The position numbers and the translations under genes were made by a program. From Rossellomorea vietnamensis (GTDB lineage: Bacteria > Bacillota > Bacilli > Bacillales > Bacillaceae_B): a DNA stretch of 64,000 nucleotides. The stretch is taken from the NCBI RefSeq assembly GCF_001305855.1, contig NZ_LIXZ01000003.1, positions 124,001 to 188,000 of the forward strand, in the 5' to 3' direction. Under the pieces are notes generated by a model that saw only the letters and a list, made by a program, of their open reading frames with translations, was not told the origin of the DNA and ran no database searches. Shown here one piece after another: positions 1-9,083 of the stretch. The number at the start of each line of letters is the position of its first letter. Position 1 is the first letter of the stretch.

Positions 1-643
1 TCCCATCGTCCGCCCCACCTTCTCTTAACAAAAGAAGAATCAGAGAAAGATGATCCTTCTCAAGGATCATCCCATTCGTCATCCAGGCAGGTGTGGTGGA
101 AACAATGAGTTGACCCTGACCCACGTCAGTACTGTAGGCGATTGTTCCATCCACATCATCCAGGAGGATCGTATCTCCCGCGTCTTCTTCAAGGCGGACG
201 CCGGATAAAATATCGGTTTTATATGTATTTCCTTCTCCGTCACGCACAAGGGGTAGCAGTGGATCGTCCCCGATCACTTCCGTCTTGATATCGAACATCC
301 CTTTTGGATTATCCTTCAGAAGGAGGATGGTATTGCCCCGCCTCATGAAATCCTCATACTCTTCCATTTCTTCCTGATCCGGGACTGTAAACGGCTCCGC
401 CATGATCAGAAGCTGGCCGGATTCTTTTTTGGACAACCGGTCAGGTGAAAGGGACCAGCTAGAAATGGCATCCCCTTCGTTTTCCAAATAGGTGTAAAGG
501 GCCTTTATCCCGGTTGGCGAGGGAGATTCTGATACATAGGCCGGATACTCCTTCAGCTTTTCCGGAGAAAGAAAGACTCCGATCACGATGAATGCACCTA
601 GAATCCCCACCAGGGGGATCCACCTTTTTATCGTTAACTTCAA
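1..643 (-). CDS. DUF4350-type membrane-anchored protein, 3' part cut by window edge
   Basis: The reading frame starts at a TTG (641-643) preceded by a strong AAAGGAGG and stays open to the left edge. The protein has one N-terminal hydrophobic segment (about residues 7-26) followed by a soluble region rich in Leu, Glu and Asp, resembling the DUF4350 proteins that Bacillaceae encode between a DUF4129 protein and MoxR/DUF58 genes. It is the third gene of a minus-strand operon with the two genes to its right. No function is established for the family; a cell-envelope or export role is only guessed from the neighbours. The missing part would be the C-terminal half, probably with a second membrane segment. 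Confidence 0.7.
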   Translation of the reverse strand, partial: MKLTIKRWIPLVGILGAFIVIGVFLSPEKLKEYPAYVSESPSPTGIKALYTYLENEGDAISSWSLSPDRLSKKESGQLLIMAEPFTVPDQEEMEEYEDFMRRGNTILLLKDNPKGMFDIKTEVIGDDPLLPLVRDGEGNTYKTDILSGVRLEEDAGDTILLDDVDGTIAYSTDVGQGQLIVSTTPAWMTNGMILEKDHLSLILLLLREGGADDG

Positions 644-679
644 TGCCCGATCCTACCTCCTTTCACTTACTCTGTCCTT

Positions 680-1309
680 CTATGAATCTCCGTTTTCCAA
701 CCAGCCGCGGGCTTCCTCCTTATAGTGGAGATACTCCTCTTTCTCCACTTCACGTTCACCATACGCAACCTCGTCGAATAGCAGGGCAAGCCGGTAGAAT
801 CGATCCGCCCACCTTTGATTCACTTTACGCAGTTCATCGTAATACTCCCAGTTCGTCTTCCACACTCGTGCCTCGAGATACTCCCTTTCATGAAAGTACA
901 GAAGCAGTGCAAGGAACATGTGACGGGTGGCTCTCGTATAATCCTCAAGGGTTTCCTGCTTACGGGCTTCCTCGAGATGTCTTGTATAGGACCACTCCAT
1001 CTCGTTCATGGATTGAAGGGGCTTGTTCGAGCGGAACCTGCGTCTTCTCACCCCGTTACGCACCGCATTAAATGCTATGACGAGAAGAATGCCCACAACG
1101 AGGACAATGAGGGTAATCAGGATACCCGATGCGGCCCCGCCTGTCGGTTCAAGAGAAGGGTTAATATTCCCGAGCAGGTCCCGGATCCATTCCTTTGCCT
1201 TTTCCCACATACCCGAGAGCCACCCCTGATTATCCCCAAGGTAGGCTTTGTATTCTTCCCCTTCCAGGATTTCTTCGAGTTGATCCCTTGCTCTGTTTTC
1301 ATTCAACAC
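680..1309 (-). CDS. DUF4129 domain membrane protein
   Basis: About 209 residues with one clear membrane segment in the first half (the run ILITLIVLVVGILLVIAF) and a C-terminal charged, helical region containing the YTRATRHMFLALLLYFHE stretch typical of DUF4129 proteins. These are usually found with transglutaminase-like, MoxR and DUF58 proteins; the molecular role is unknown. The start is uncertain: GTG at 1318, GTG at 1309 and TTG at 1306 are all in frame, and the AGGTGAAG box best suits 1309 or 1306. It sits 36 bases before the DUF4350 gene and about 60 bases after the larger membrane protein gene, so the three are probably co-transcribed. Confidence 0.7.
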   Translation of the reverse strand: MLNENRARDQLEEILEGEEYKAYLGDNQGWLSGMWEKAKEWIRDLLGNINPSLEPTGGAASGILITLIVLVVGILLVIAFNAVRNGVRRRRFRSNKPLQSMNEMEWSYTRHLEEARKQETLEDYTRATRHMFLALLLYFHEREYLEARVWKTNWEYYDELRKVNQRWADRFYRLALLFDEVAYGEREVEKEEYLHYKEEARGWLENGDS

Positions 1310-1372
1310 TTTCTTCACCTAGCTTTCAGATCAAGGGCCCGGAATCCCGGGCCAGACTGGATACTTCCTTGG

Positions 1373-2299
1373 TTATATCGTATGGTAGTCATCGATCATT
1401 TCATTTAAATCATCCGCGTCATGTCTTGTTTTCAAGTCAAAGAACATCACTCCGAAACCAACAGCGAACAACATGGTCGTAAATAATGTCACCACATTGA
1501 GGATCATCCCGTATAAAACACTATTTCCCAATACGAGTCCGAACGTCAATTCAAATGCTGTACTGACGATCCCAATGATCAGGCCGAATACAATATACAA
1601 TCCAATGATGGTGAATGCACGCTTTTTCGTCAGTCTCCAGCTTCTCCCAAGTCCCGGTGCATCATGCTCAATGGCCGCGGCTCCAAGGTAAAAGCTCCAA
1701 CGGGTTAAGAGGTAAGCCACTACAGCCGCAACGAGGAGGAACAAGACGATGATGGTAATGATCACCCCAACCCCCGTATCGAACAAAGCAGCACTGAATA
1801 CCCCTGCGATTCCGATGGTGAAAACAGGGACAAAGATGAACCCAAACACGATCAATCCAAACAGGATACTGCTTCCGATGATCGGCCAAAAACGGGAGAA
1901 TCCCTCTTTGATGACTAACTTGACCGAGTAGTCTTCATTTTTCCTCATATGATTCAAAGTGAATAATATCGCCGCTTGTGCAATCGGTGACAGAATCATT
2001 GTGATAAGACCGATCAGTGCCGTGCCGAGTTCCGCTCCCACATTCACTGCCGGTCCTTCCTCTGCTGAAAACTCTCCTGAAAAACTGTTGACAATTCCAT
2101 CGAACCAGGTTTCCCCTGACCCTGTCGTTCTAAAAAAACTGACTCCCGAAGCCAGTTCAATGAGAGCCTGCAATAAATAGACAGGTCCCAATAATATAAG
2201 AACAATCAGGAAAAAATCTTTAAAATGGTTTTTACTCAATCTAAATGTATGATCCAGTATTTCACCGAATCTTTTCGGCTTACTAAATTGTGCGTTCAC
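1373..2299 (-). CDS. Polytopic membrane protein, GDPD-type membrane domain
   Basis: A 308-residue protein starting at GTG with AGGGGGA nine bases upstream. Residues about 27-50, 90-120, 140-165, 175-200, 225-250 and 265-290 form six hydrophobic segments; the N-terminus carries the soluble KPKRFGEILDHTFRLSKNHF motif seen in Bacillus proteins labelled glycerophosphoryl diester phosphodiesterase membrane domain. No phosphodiesterase catalytic domain is present, so an enzyme activity should not be assumed. It is the first gene of the operon leading into DUF4129 and DUF4350 proteins, so a shared envelope or secretion-related role is an inference from position only. Confidence 0.65.
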   Translation of the reverse strand: MNAQFSKPKRFGEILDHTFRLSKNHFKDFFLIVLILLGPVYLLQALIELASGVSFFRTTGSGETWFDGIVNSFSGEFSAEEGPAVNVGAELGTALIGLITMILSPIAQAAILFTLNHMRKNEDYSVKLVIKEGFSRFWPIIGSSILFGLIVFGFIFVPVFTIGIAGVFSAALFDTGVGVIITIIVLFLLVAAVVAYLLTRWSFYLGAAAIEHDAPGLGRSWRLTKKRAFTIIGLYIVFGLIIGIVSTAFELTFGLVLGNSVLYGMILNVVTLFTTMLFAVGFGVMFFDLKTRHDADDLNEMIDDYHTI

Positions 2300-2477
2300 G
2301 TTCTAATCCCCCTACTGCTTATTTTTCAAAATTTTACAATATATCGCTTATTTTAACATTATTCCTCCTTCAGTTGATGAAATATTTGTCATTTTTCTGC
2401 ACATATTTCCTGACAGCATCGTATTTCCATTCATATGGTTCCATTTTCATTTAATGCTCTTTGCTTTCTTCTTTCTA

Positions 2478-2522
2478 TACGAAAAAGTGACCCAAAAAGT
2501 TTTCTTTTTGAGTCACTTTCTT
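2478..2522 (-). terminator. Terminator of the lia operon
   Basis: An inverted repeat with arms AAAGTGACYCAAAAAG and a four-base loop lies four bases after the liaR stop codon and ends in a T run when read on the minus strand. The stem has one mismatch. It separates the lia operon from the upstream region of the next minus-strand operon. The rest of 2300-2477 holds only an A+T-rich leader and presumably the promoter of the 1373-2299 gene; I could not fix its boxes. Confidence 0.85.
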
Positions 2523-2525
2523 ATA

Positions 2526-3158
2526 TTATTTCACGAGATCATGTTTAAAAGCATAGATGACAGCCTGGGTGCGGTCCTGCACACCGAGCTTGGAGAGGAT
2601 GTTGCTCACGTGGGTTTTCACTGTTTTCAGGGCGATGAATAATTCATCGGCGATTTCCTGATTCGTTTTTCCCTGCGTCATGAGAAGGAGAATTTCAAGC
2701 TCCCGGTTCGTCAATTCCTCATGGGGGTGGGAAACAGTCTTCTGCCTCATCCGTGTCATCATCTTCCCCGTCACTTCGGGTTCGAGTATCGACTGCCCGT
2801 TATGGGTTTTACGAACCGCTTCAGCGATTTCACTTGCTTTGGATGTTTTCAGCATATAACTGACGGCCCCTGCTTCAAGGGCTGGATACACCTTATCATC
2901 GTCCAGGAAGCTTGTCACAATGATGATTTTCGCATCCGGCCACTCCTGGATGATTTCTTTCGTCGCCTGTATGCCATCCATTTCCTTCATCACAAGGTCC
3001 ATCAGGATGATATCCGGCCTCAGTTCAAAGGCCAGTTGTACGCCTTCTTTCCCGTCTGACGCTTCCCCTACGACATCGATATCCGCCTGGGCCGACAGAT
3101 AAGAAGACACCCCGATCCTCACCATTTCATGATCATCGACAAATACTACTTTAATCAT
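2526..3158 (-). CDS. liaR: LiaR, NarL-family response regulator
   Basis: The protein has 210 residues. The receiver domain shows the acidic pair D8-D9, phospho-acceptor D54 in LMDLVM, the TSF switch and a lysine near 103; a LuxR-type helix-turn-helix occupies about residues 145-205 ([12 protein letters not shown], then [11 protein letters not shown]). It starts at an ATG inside the liaS stop region (ATGATTAA, 8-base overlap), with a GAAGGTGAAAAG box; a longer frame from 3182 has no such site. LiaR is activated by LiaS under cell-wall stress from lipid II-binding antibiotics and drives liaIH. It is the last gene of the operon and is followed by a terminator. Confidence 0.95.
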   Translation of the reverse strand: MIKVVFVDDHEMVRIGVSSYLSAQADIDVVGEASDGKEGVQLAFELRPDIILMDLVMKEMDGIQATKEIIQEWPDAKIIIVTSFLDDDKVYPALEAGAVSYMLKTSKASEIAEAVRKTHNGQSILEPEVTGKMMTRMRQKTVSHPHEELTNRELEILLLMTQGKTNQEIADELFIALKTVKTHVSNILSKLGVQDRTQAVIYAFKHDLVK

Positions 3159-4200
3159 TCTTTTCACCTTCATTCTCCACAACGGGAACTTTCACTTCCA
3201 AGCGCGTCCCCTTATTTGGCACACTGATGACTTTAAACGTCCCACCGATTTCAATGGCCCGTTCCCTCATATTTTGAAGGCCATACGAGCTCGTGACCTT
3301 CGATTCATTCACATCAAATCCAAGGCCATCGTCCACCACTCGTAAGATGATGATGGATTCCCTTTTAATGAGGCGGATGTCGAGGGAAGTGGCCTTGGCA
3401 TGCCGGAGTGTGTTTGAAACCGACTCCTGCAAAATCCGGAACAAATGATCCTCAATTCCTTTATCAAGACTCATGTCTTCGATTTTCCATTCGATATCAA
3501 GAGGAACCTTTTGAGCTAATTCGACCAACAGCTCCTTCATTCCTTCTTGAAGATTCTTTCCTTTTAACGCCACAGGGCGAAGGTGGAGAAGGAGCGCCCT
3601 CATTTCAAGCTGCGACTGATGGATCATCTGCTCGACCATTCCAAGCTGCTTCTCTTCATGGGGAGTGCGGCCAGCCGATGGGGTCTCCGTGATGGCAGAC
3701 ATGAGCATCGATGCTGCGAACAGCTGCTGACTGACCGAGTCATGCAATTCCCTCGCCAAACGATTCCGCTCCTGAGATACGATTTCCTGTATCCTTTTTT
3801 CCTGCTCCTCGGCTTTTTCACTGGCAAGTTTCTGGGAGTACCGGGCTTGATCGGTGAGATGCTTCCCTAGGGCATCGACCTTTTTCCACACCTGCTGCAC
3901 TTCGGAGGTGGCCGTTTCAGGGATTGTGATTGTCCGCCCTTGTTCCACGTGATGGAGGGCATCTTCCATTTCCCGCAGCTGCCGCTTATCCTTCAAGCCG
4001 CCCCGGATGCCGAAAACAATCCCGATCACAATGCTGAAAACGAGAATGAATCCTGCCCCAGGTATATCCATGATTTCTACTTCCCATAAAAGGGACCAAT
4101 CCTGTAACGGGTATAAATAAAAGAAGGAAAAGGATAAAAACAGCACCATGACAAGGGAAAAGAGGATACCTGCAACGACCTGCTTACTGACCGTACTCAT
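3151..4200 (-). CDS. liaS: LiaS, membrane histidine kinase
   Basis: A 349-residue intramembrane-sensing kinase. Two membrane helices (about 11-31 and 47-66) with a very short external loop are followed by a HAMP-like linker, a HisKA_3 dimerisation region with the phospho-accepting His153 in [11 protein letters not shown], and a C-terminal ATPase domain with VDDGLGFD and the [11 protein letters not shown] block. The start ATG overlaps the liaF stop (ATGA) and the end overlaps liaR, so translation is coupled. LiaS senses envelope damage and is held inactive by LiaF in unstressed cells, by analogy with Bacillus subtilis. Confidence 0.95.
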   Translation of the reverse strand: MSTVSKQVVAGILFSLVMVLFLSFSFFYLYPLQDWSLLWEVEIMDIPGAGFILVFSIVIGIVFGIRGGLKDKRQLREMEDALHHVEQGRTITIPETATSEVQQVWKKVDALGKHLTDQARYSQKLASEKAEEQEKRIQEIVSQERNRLARELHDSVSQQLFAASMLMSAITETPSAGRTPHEEKQLGMVEQMIHQSQLEMRALLLHLRPVALKGKNLQEGMKELLVELAQKVPLDIEWKIEDMSLDKGIEDHLFRILQESVSNTLRHAKATSLDIRLIKRESIIILRVVDDGLGFDVNESKVTSSYGLQNMRERAIEIGGTFKVISVPNKGTRLEVKVPVVENEGEKND

Positions 4201-4928
4201 ATTCTCTTCACCTCAAGATCCCCGATCCACATGGAGGTGAAGATCTTCACACGCTGGACCGCTTCATCGTATCCCGGTGTCTGATAATAGAGGGACTGGT
4301 TGATCGCTTTCGGCTCCACTTGATCAAAAATCTCAATCGATCCTGCGAGGACCGAGTGATGCACACTCACTTCCACGTCGTACGGGATCAGAATCTCGAT
4401 ATTCCCCAGTATATTCCGGATGGATACAACGGAAGTACCCTTTGGGAGAACGGTATTCCCTATATCGATGACCGAGTCCCCGATGACGCCCTGGATATTG
4501 ATATCATGCCATTCATACACATCATCCGGCGTCCGCTTTGGACCGAACCATTCATTCTGAAGAGCGGACCTTTTCATGATGAGCGGTTCCTGTGTCTGGG
4601 TGAATGTTTCCTTAATGGACGGCGTGATGTATTTCGGATGTTTCTTCGAATCGGCAAAACGTACAATGATAAATAGAAGAATTCCGAATAACAAAAACTT
4701 AAACGCGACTGTGTTGAAAATATTGATGGCTAAACTGATGATCCCGAACCACAGCAGAATCTTTCCCGACGTCCTCGGCAGTTTCTTTCGTCCGATATAA
4801 ATGCAGAAAGCCGCTATTGATAGAAAGACGAGAACCCCCCCATCATAAAAGGAGACTTCCAGCAGTATAAGTAATGTCCCGATTAAAATGATCCAACTGA
4901 TTCCGTCAGAACGTAAGCGATTCAACAT
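4197..4928 (-). CDS. liaF: LiaF, inhibitor of LiaS
   Basis: 243 residues from an ATG with GGAAAGGAGGG just upstream; the frame can be extended to 5030 but that part has no ribosome site and covers the hairpin after liaH. Four hydrophobic segments fill residues about 10-85, followed by a soluble C-terminal domain (LiaF C-terminal, formerly DUF2154) with beta-rich repeats such as INIQGVIGDSVIDIGNTVLP. LiaF is the specific membrane inhibitor of the LiaS kinase. The gene lies between liaH and liaS. Bacillus subtilis has liaG here; no liaG is present in this window. Confidence 0.93.
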   Translation of the reverse strand: MLNRLRSDGISWIILIGTLLILLEVSFYDGGVLVFLSIAAFCIYIGRKKLPRTSGKILLWFGIISLAINIFNTVAFKFLLFGILLFIIVRFADSKKHPKYITPSIKETFTQTQEPLIMKRSALQNEWFGPKRTPDDVYEWHDINIQGVIGDSVIDIGNTVLPKGTSVVSIRNILGNIEILIPYDVEVSVHHSVLAGSIEIFDQVEPKAINQSLYYQTPGYDEAVQRVKIFTSMWIGDLEVKRI

Positions 4929-5016
4929 GGGGGTCCCTCCTTTCCGGTTATGTATTTCAGCATTGATCAGTGCTTTTAAAGATTTTCCGACAACCGGCTC
5001 ATATCCTATGATAAAA

Positions 5017-5049
5017 CGGGGTGAACCCATAATGGGCTCCCCCTTTTTT
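5017..5049 (-). terminator. Hairpin between liaH and liaF
   Basis: GGGG-TG-AACCCAT and its near-perfect complement form a 12-13 base stem with a one-base centre. The T run is long when read on the + strand (TTTTTTA) but short (GTTTTAT) in the direction of lia transcription. It could therefore be a partial terminator that lets liaIH be made in excess over liaFSR, as is known for Bacillus subtilis. Strength of termination cannot be judged from sequence. Confidence 0.6.
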
Positions 5050-5087
5050 ATTGTTATCTTGTTTTTCTTACCCTAGAATACCATGTT

Positions 5088-5741
5088 TCAGGACGGAATG
5101 GCTTCTGTTTCCTCATTTTTCATTTCTTTTTCCAATTTGGCGATCTTCGCGTCGATTGTGTTCCTGTAATAGGAAGAACTCACTCCATGCTCCAGTTGAT
5201 CTAAGTATGTTTCAATCTCCTCAAACTTAGAGAATGCCCCATTGTCGTAACCTGTTGATGATTCAAGGACAGAATTCATTTTGTTATGGGCGCGGGCAAT
5301 ATTTTCCCTGCCCATCAATTCCATTCGCTTGATGTACATATCCTTCAGTTTGTGCTTCATTTCTTCATATTTACGCTCAAGCTCTTCAAGCTCTTTTGTT
5401 ACTTGCAGCTTGGATTCCTGGATCCGTACGGCACGTTCTTCATAGTATTTTTGTTCCTGCAAAGCAAATTCATACAAGCCTTCTTCACTCGCTTTGGATG
5501 CTACCTCTGCCTGATACTTTCGTTTGTCGGCTAAAACGGAAGCCTGTTGATACTCTTTTTGGAACTCTTCTTTTAATACATACTGCCTTTCGACAAGCTT
5601 TCTAACCTTCTCCACTTCCTGCTCACATTGTCTTAAGTAATGATTCAGGACCGCAATCGGATTTTTCTTTTCCTTTTTATCAATTGCTTCGTGAAGGTCT
5701 GACATGACGGTATTTTTCAATCGTTGAAATAAATTTGCCAT
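5088..5741 (-). CDS. liaH: LiaH, PspA/IM30-family phage-shock-like protein
   Basis: 217 residues, almost entirely charged alpha-helical coiled coil, with the PspA/IM30 opening MANLFQRLKNTVMSDLHEAI and a C-terminal helix ending in EAIPS. The start follows a GGAGAGAG site. PspA-family proteins form large oligomers that bind and protect the cytoplasmic membrane; LiaH is the main effector of the LiaRS response and is placed at the membrane by LiaI. It lies 15 bases after liaI and before the partial terminator at 5017-5049. Confidence 0.95.
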   Translation of the reverse strand: MANLFQRLKNTVMSDLHEAIDKKEKKNPIAVLNHYLRQCEQEVEKVRKLVERQYVLKEEFQKEYQQASVLADKRKYQAEVASKASEEGLYEFALQEQKYYEERAVRIQESKLQVTKELEELERKYEEMKHKLKDMYIKRMELMGRENIARAHNKMNSVLESSTGYDNGAFSKFEEIETYLDQLEHGVSSSYYRNTIDAKIAKLEKEMKNEETEAIPS

Positions 5742-5756
5742 AATTAACTCTCTCCT

Positions 5757-6101
5757 TTAGTTTTTTAATTGTGACCATTCCCTTTCAAAGTTCGTGAAGG
5801 GATCAGACGTTTTGTCTTCGATGATGACTTCTTCTTTCTTCCAATTCTTATAGATCACATATAGGACATACAAAGCAACCAGCCCGATAATTGCCGGGAA
5901 GTTCGATACGGTTGCACTGAATGCGGCAAGGCCGATCAGGGCCCAAAGGATTTTCTTCCCTGTGGAGTCTGTCTTGATGAAACCTTTAAAGCTGTAGTAC
6001 ATGATCAATAAAGAGATCGCAAGCCCCACAATCGGTCCTAAATTTGCCAGCAGTACGATCGCTGCGATTCCTCCTGCTAAAAGCAATCCAACTTTCTTCA
6101 T
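5757..6101 (-). CDS. liaI: LiaI, small membrane anchor for LiaH
   Basis: 114 residues with tight hydrophobic segments: residues 5-20, 24-36, then a charged loop FIKTDSTGKK, then about 50-62 and 66-82, and a charged cytoplasmic tail ending in FEREWSQLKN. Size, position directly ahead of liaH and topology fit LiaI. In Bacillus subtilis LiaI recruits LiaH to the membrane. The AAAGGAGG ribosome site is strong, as expected for a heavily induced gene. It is first in the operon. Confidence 0.88.
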   Translation of the reverse strand: MKKVGLLLAGGIAAIVLLANLGPIVGLAISLLIMYYSFKGFIKTDSTGKKILWALIGLAAFSATVSNFPAIIGLVALYVLYVIYKNWKKEEVIIEDKTSDPFTNFEREWSQLKN

Positions 6102-6129
6102 ATGTTGTTGCCTCCTTTCTTCTTCATGT

Positions 6130-6215
6130 CTCTATCCTACCTGGTTTCCCGACTTCCCATAACGAGCCGGAGCTTTATTTTCGTATCAGACCTGAGGCTT
6201 AGGAAGGGTAGGACT
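6130..6215 (-). promoter_or_regulatory. Probable LiaR-controlled promoter region of liaI
   Basis: The short region upstream of liaI contains, on the minus strand, CTCAGGTCTGATACGAAAAT followed by CTCCGGCTCGTTATGG. From memory this order of GGTCT, an A-rich spacer and a CTC-GTT block looks like the liaI promoter of Bacillus subtilis. I cannot fix the -35/-10 boxes or the LiaR box with certainty. Confidence 0.35.
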
Positions 6216-6222
6216 GAACATT

Positions 6223-6259
6223 AAAAAGGTCCGTCCCTCAATACAAGGGACGGACCTTA
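6223..6259 (-). terminator. pepF terminator built from an inverted pair of the GGTCCGTCCC repeat
   Basis: AAGGTCCGTCCCT and its exact complement are separated by nine bases and followed by TTTTTAA on the minus strand, 11 bases after the pepF stop codon. The arms are two copies of the dispersed decamer described in the findings. Confidence 0.85.
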
Positions 6260-6269
6260 ACGTGTTTAT

Positions 6270-8057
6270 TTAGTTCGTCAGTTCGAGGAATTCTTCTACA
6301 TCGGCGATGCAAAGGTTGATTCCTTTTTGCCAGAAGGCTTCTTTAGTGATGTCTTCACCGAGGTGCTTCATGGCGAGATCTTCGACGTTCATAACGGCTG
6401 TGTCACGGAGTAATGCCATGTATTTATCTTCGTAGCTTTCGCCGGACTCCAGTGCTTTCGCGTAAATGCTAAGTGAGAACAAGTAGCCGAATGTATACGG
6501 GAAGTTATAGAACGGCACTCCTGTAATATAGAAATGGAGCTTCGATGCCCAGAATCGCGGGTGGACCTCTCCCAGTGAATCGGCGAATGCTTCCTCCTGA
6601 GCTTCCACCATCAGGTCATTCAACTTATCGACAGACACGATCCCTTTTTTGCGCGCTTCATAGAAACGGGTTTCAAATAAGAAGCGGGCATGGATGTTCA
6701 TGAAGAATGCCACGCTCCGCTGAAGTTTATCTTCGACGAGGGCAATCTTTTCTTCCTTAGTTCCTGCTTCCTTCACGGCTGCATCTGCCACAATCATTTC
6801 GGCAAAAGTGGAGGCCGTTTCTGCGACATTCATGGCGTAGTTGCGGTTCAAGGTATGCATCGGTTTTAACGCATGGGAATGGAATGCATGCCCCAATTCA
6901 TGGGCAAGTGTCGAAACATTCGACATCGAGCCTGAGTACGTCATGAAGATCCGTGATTGATCACTTAACGGGAATGAAGTACAGAAGCCCCCGGGACGTT
7001 TTCCTGAACGGTCCTCTGCTTCGATCCACTCATCCTCAAAGGCTTTTTCTGCAAACTGTGCCATCTCACTTCCGAAGCGGGAGAACTGCTGCAGAATAAA
7101 TTTCGCTCCATCATCGTATGACATCGTGCCCGTCGACTCTGCCACGGGTGCATCCAGGTCATACCAGTCCAATTTGTCCTTGCCGATCAATTTCGCTTTC
7201 CGGTCCAGATACTGGACGAACGGCTTTTTGTTTTTGCTGATGGCCCCCCACATGGCGTCGAGGGTTTCCTGCTTCATTCTGTTGTACTCAAGAGGCTCTT
7301 TCATCAATTCGTCCCAGCCCCGCTTTTTATACACATTCAAACGGAAGCCGCCGAGATGATTGAGGGTCCGGGCAAATAGCTCCTCATTCTGTTTCCACGC
7401 ATTCTCCAATTTGTCGAAAACCTCTTTACGCGTCTTCGGATCCGGACTCGATAGTAGATTATTGGCCTGTCCCACCGAGAGGCTTTTTCCGTCGTGTGTG
7501 ATGTCCATTGCTCCGACGATTGTGTCGTACATCTGCCCCCAGCCGTGATAGCCGTCGACGGAGAGCGCCCCGATCAAGGATTCCTCACTGCTTGAAAGCT
7601 TGTCCTTCGCTTTTTGTCTCCACTCATTCAGCACAAACGTGATCTCGCTCAGGCGATCATGCTTCAGCAGGTCTTCCCACACTTCTTCTTTGCAATCTGA
7701 AAGTTGCTGCTGGAATTTGGTGAAGGTAGAAGAAAAATCGGCACTCAGGCTTGTGACTTCGCTTCGAAGAGAATCTGCCTTCCGATCATGCATGTTCTGA
7801 GCTTCCAGACAGCTGACAAAAGCTCCTGCCTGGCGCAAATACAACATCACGTCCTTCGCTTCATCAATAAGCTTCCACACAAGCTCCGCATCGTTCGCAG
7901 ACTGAGGCGGATGAAAGGCAAGGGCATTCTCTGCGAAGTCATCTTTCTTCTTTTCCAATGTATCGAGATGATCCCTGAACTCCGGTGATTCACTTCCTCC
8001 TTTGAAAAAAACATCTAAATTCCAAACATTTGAATATGTATGAGTTGTATGGTCCAT
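6270..8057 (-). CDS. pepF: Oligoendopeptidase F family M3 metallopeptidase
   Basis: 595 residues, the usual length of the family. The zinc motif HELGH is at 386-390 in STLAHELGHAF, with the downstream glutamate in the NVAETASTFAEM segment. PepF cleaves short peptides (about 7-17 residues) in the cytoplasm, recycling imported or signal peptides. The N-terminal helical domain (PF08439-like) covers about 115-185. Start ATG has an AGGGGGAC box. It is a single-gene unit, divergent from the TspO-like gene to the right and closed by the repeat-based terminator at 6223. Confidence 0.93.
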   Translation of the reverse strand: MDHTTHTYSNVWNLDVFFKGGSESPEFRDHLDTLEKKKDDFAENALAFHPPQSANDAELVWKLIDEAKDVMLYLRQAGAFVSCLEAQNMHDRKADSLRSEVTSLSADFSSTFTKFQQQLSDCKEEVWEDLLKHDRLSEITFVLNEWRQKAKDKLSSSEESLIGALSVDGYHGWGQMYDTIVGAMDITHDGKSLSVGQANNLLSSPDPKTRKEVFDKLENAWKQNEELFARTLNHLGGFRLNVYKKRGWDELMKEPLEYNRMKQETLDAMWGAISKNKKPFVQYLDRKAKLIGKDKLDWYDLDAPVAESTGTMSYDDGAKFILQQFSRFGSEMAQFAEKAFEDEWIEAEDRSGKRPGGFCTSFPLSDQSRIFMTYSGSMSNVSTLAHELGHAFHSHALKPMHTLNRNYAMNVAETASTFAEMIVADAAVKEAGTKEEKIALVEDKLQRSVAFFMNIHARFLFETRFYEARKKGIVSVDKLNDLMVEAQEEAFADSLGEVHPRFWASKLHFYITGVPFYNFPYTFGYLFSLSIYAKALESGESYEDKYMALLRDTAVMNVEDLAMKHLGEDITKEAFWQKGINLCIADVEEFLELTN

Positions 8058-8271
8058 AATGTCCCCCTAATATAAATGTGTCAATTGTCCCTATCTTATT
8101 TCTAATTCTCGATAAAACCTCTAAATCCTTCATGATTTTTTACAATTCCTTTTACCTGAACTCTCTTCATTTGGTTTTTAAACGGATAAAAGTGGAATAG
8201 TATATAGCAAACAACAGGTCTCGAAAGGGCTCCTTTCTTGCAGCACCATTACTTTTCAAGGGGGATATATT

Positions 8272-8991
8272 ATGAAGTTGATTTTAAATATTTTAGCCTT
8301 CGCACTGGTGATCGTCATGAATACGCTGGCTGTCACACTGCCTTTGAACAATCAATCCACGGAGGAAATCAGTAACAGGCTCGACATCATGATTACTCCT
8401 GCAGGCTATGTTTTTTCCATTTGGAGCCTTATTTATCTGCTGATCGCCATCTGGATCATCCGACAATTCCCTAAAGCGAGACGGGAGCTCCCACTTTATC
8501 AGGAAACAAGCGGATTATTCATCCTGAGCTGTCTATTGAACTCATCATGGATCCTGTCTTGGCATTATAACTACTTCCTTATTTCCGTCTTTATTATGCT
8601 CGGACTACTCATCACTTTGATCGCCCTTTATAAGAGGATCAAAAGCACAGGTCCGTCCCTCCTGGATTCCGCTCCTTTTTCAATTTATTTAGGGTGGATT
8701 TCGATTGCGACGATTGTGAATATCACCTATTATTTAACGGACATCGGCTGGAACGGATTGGGGATTTCTGAGCTTGTATGGGCTTATCTAGGATTGATCC
8801 TTGCTACTGCACTGGCTTTTTGGTTCCGGATCACACAGCATGACCTCCTCTATCCATTGGTCTTTGTTTGGGCCTTCATCGGGATTGGAGTGAAGAATAT
8901 GGCAGACCACTCCACCTATTCATATACTGCCTATGCCCTTGCTGTCATCATCCTGATCTTTGATCTTGTATATAAGCGTACACGTAAATGA
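8272..8991 (+). CDS. TspO/MBR-like tryptophan-rich membrane protein
   Basis: 239 residues with seven or so hydrophobic segments; the first half carries the family-like motif ITPAGYVFSIWSLIYLLIAIW and later NSSWILSWHYNY and LGWISIATIVNITYY. This resembles the long tryptophan-rich sensory protein group related to TspO/MBR, rather than the 160-residue classical TspO. Ligand and role are unknown; porphyrin or lipid binding is only known for classical members. An AAGGGGGATAT site precedes the ATG. The gene carries one in-frame copy of the GGTCCGTCCC repeat (8650-8659), read as Gly-Pro-Ser. Confidence 0.75.
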   Translation: MKLILNILAFALVIVMNTLAVTLPLNNQSTEEISNRLDIMITPAGYVFSIWSLIYLLIAIWIIRQFPKARRELPLYQETSGLFILSCLLNSSWILSWHYNYFLISVFIMLGLLITLIALYKRIKSTGPSLLDSAPFSIYLGWISIATIVNITYYLTDIGWNGLGISELVWAYLGLILATALAFWFRITQHDLLYPLVFVWAFIGIGVKNMADHSTYSYTAYALAVIILIFDLVYKRTRK

Positions 8992-8995
8992 TTAG

Positions 8996-9029
8996 AAGGT
9001 CCGTCCCTCAAGGTGAGGGACGGACCTTT
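8996..9029 (+). terminator. Terminator of the TspO-like gene, repeat pair
   Basis: AAGGTCCGTCCCTC, a short loop and GAGGGACGGACCTTT lie five bases after the stop codon. Both arms are full copies of the dispersed repeat. Confidence 0.85.
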
Positions 9030-9083
9030 ATCTTTGCATAGAATGACACTACCTGACTGACATTAATGGTAGGGGGTGTTAGC

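Noticed and set aside
815-1408. Open frame on the + strand across the DUF4129 gene
   Set aside because: Antisense to a well-supported membrane protein gene, with no ribosome site and no recognisable domains.
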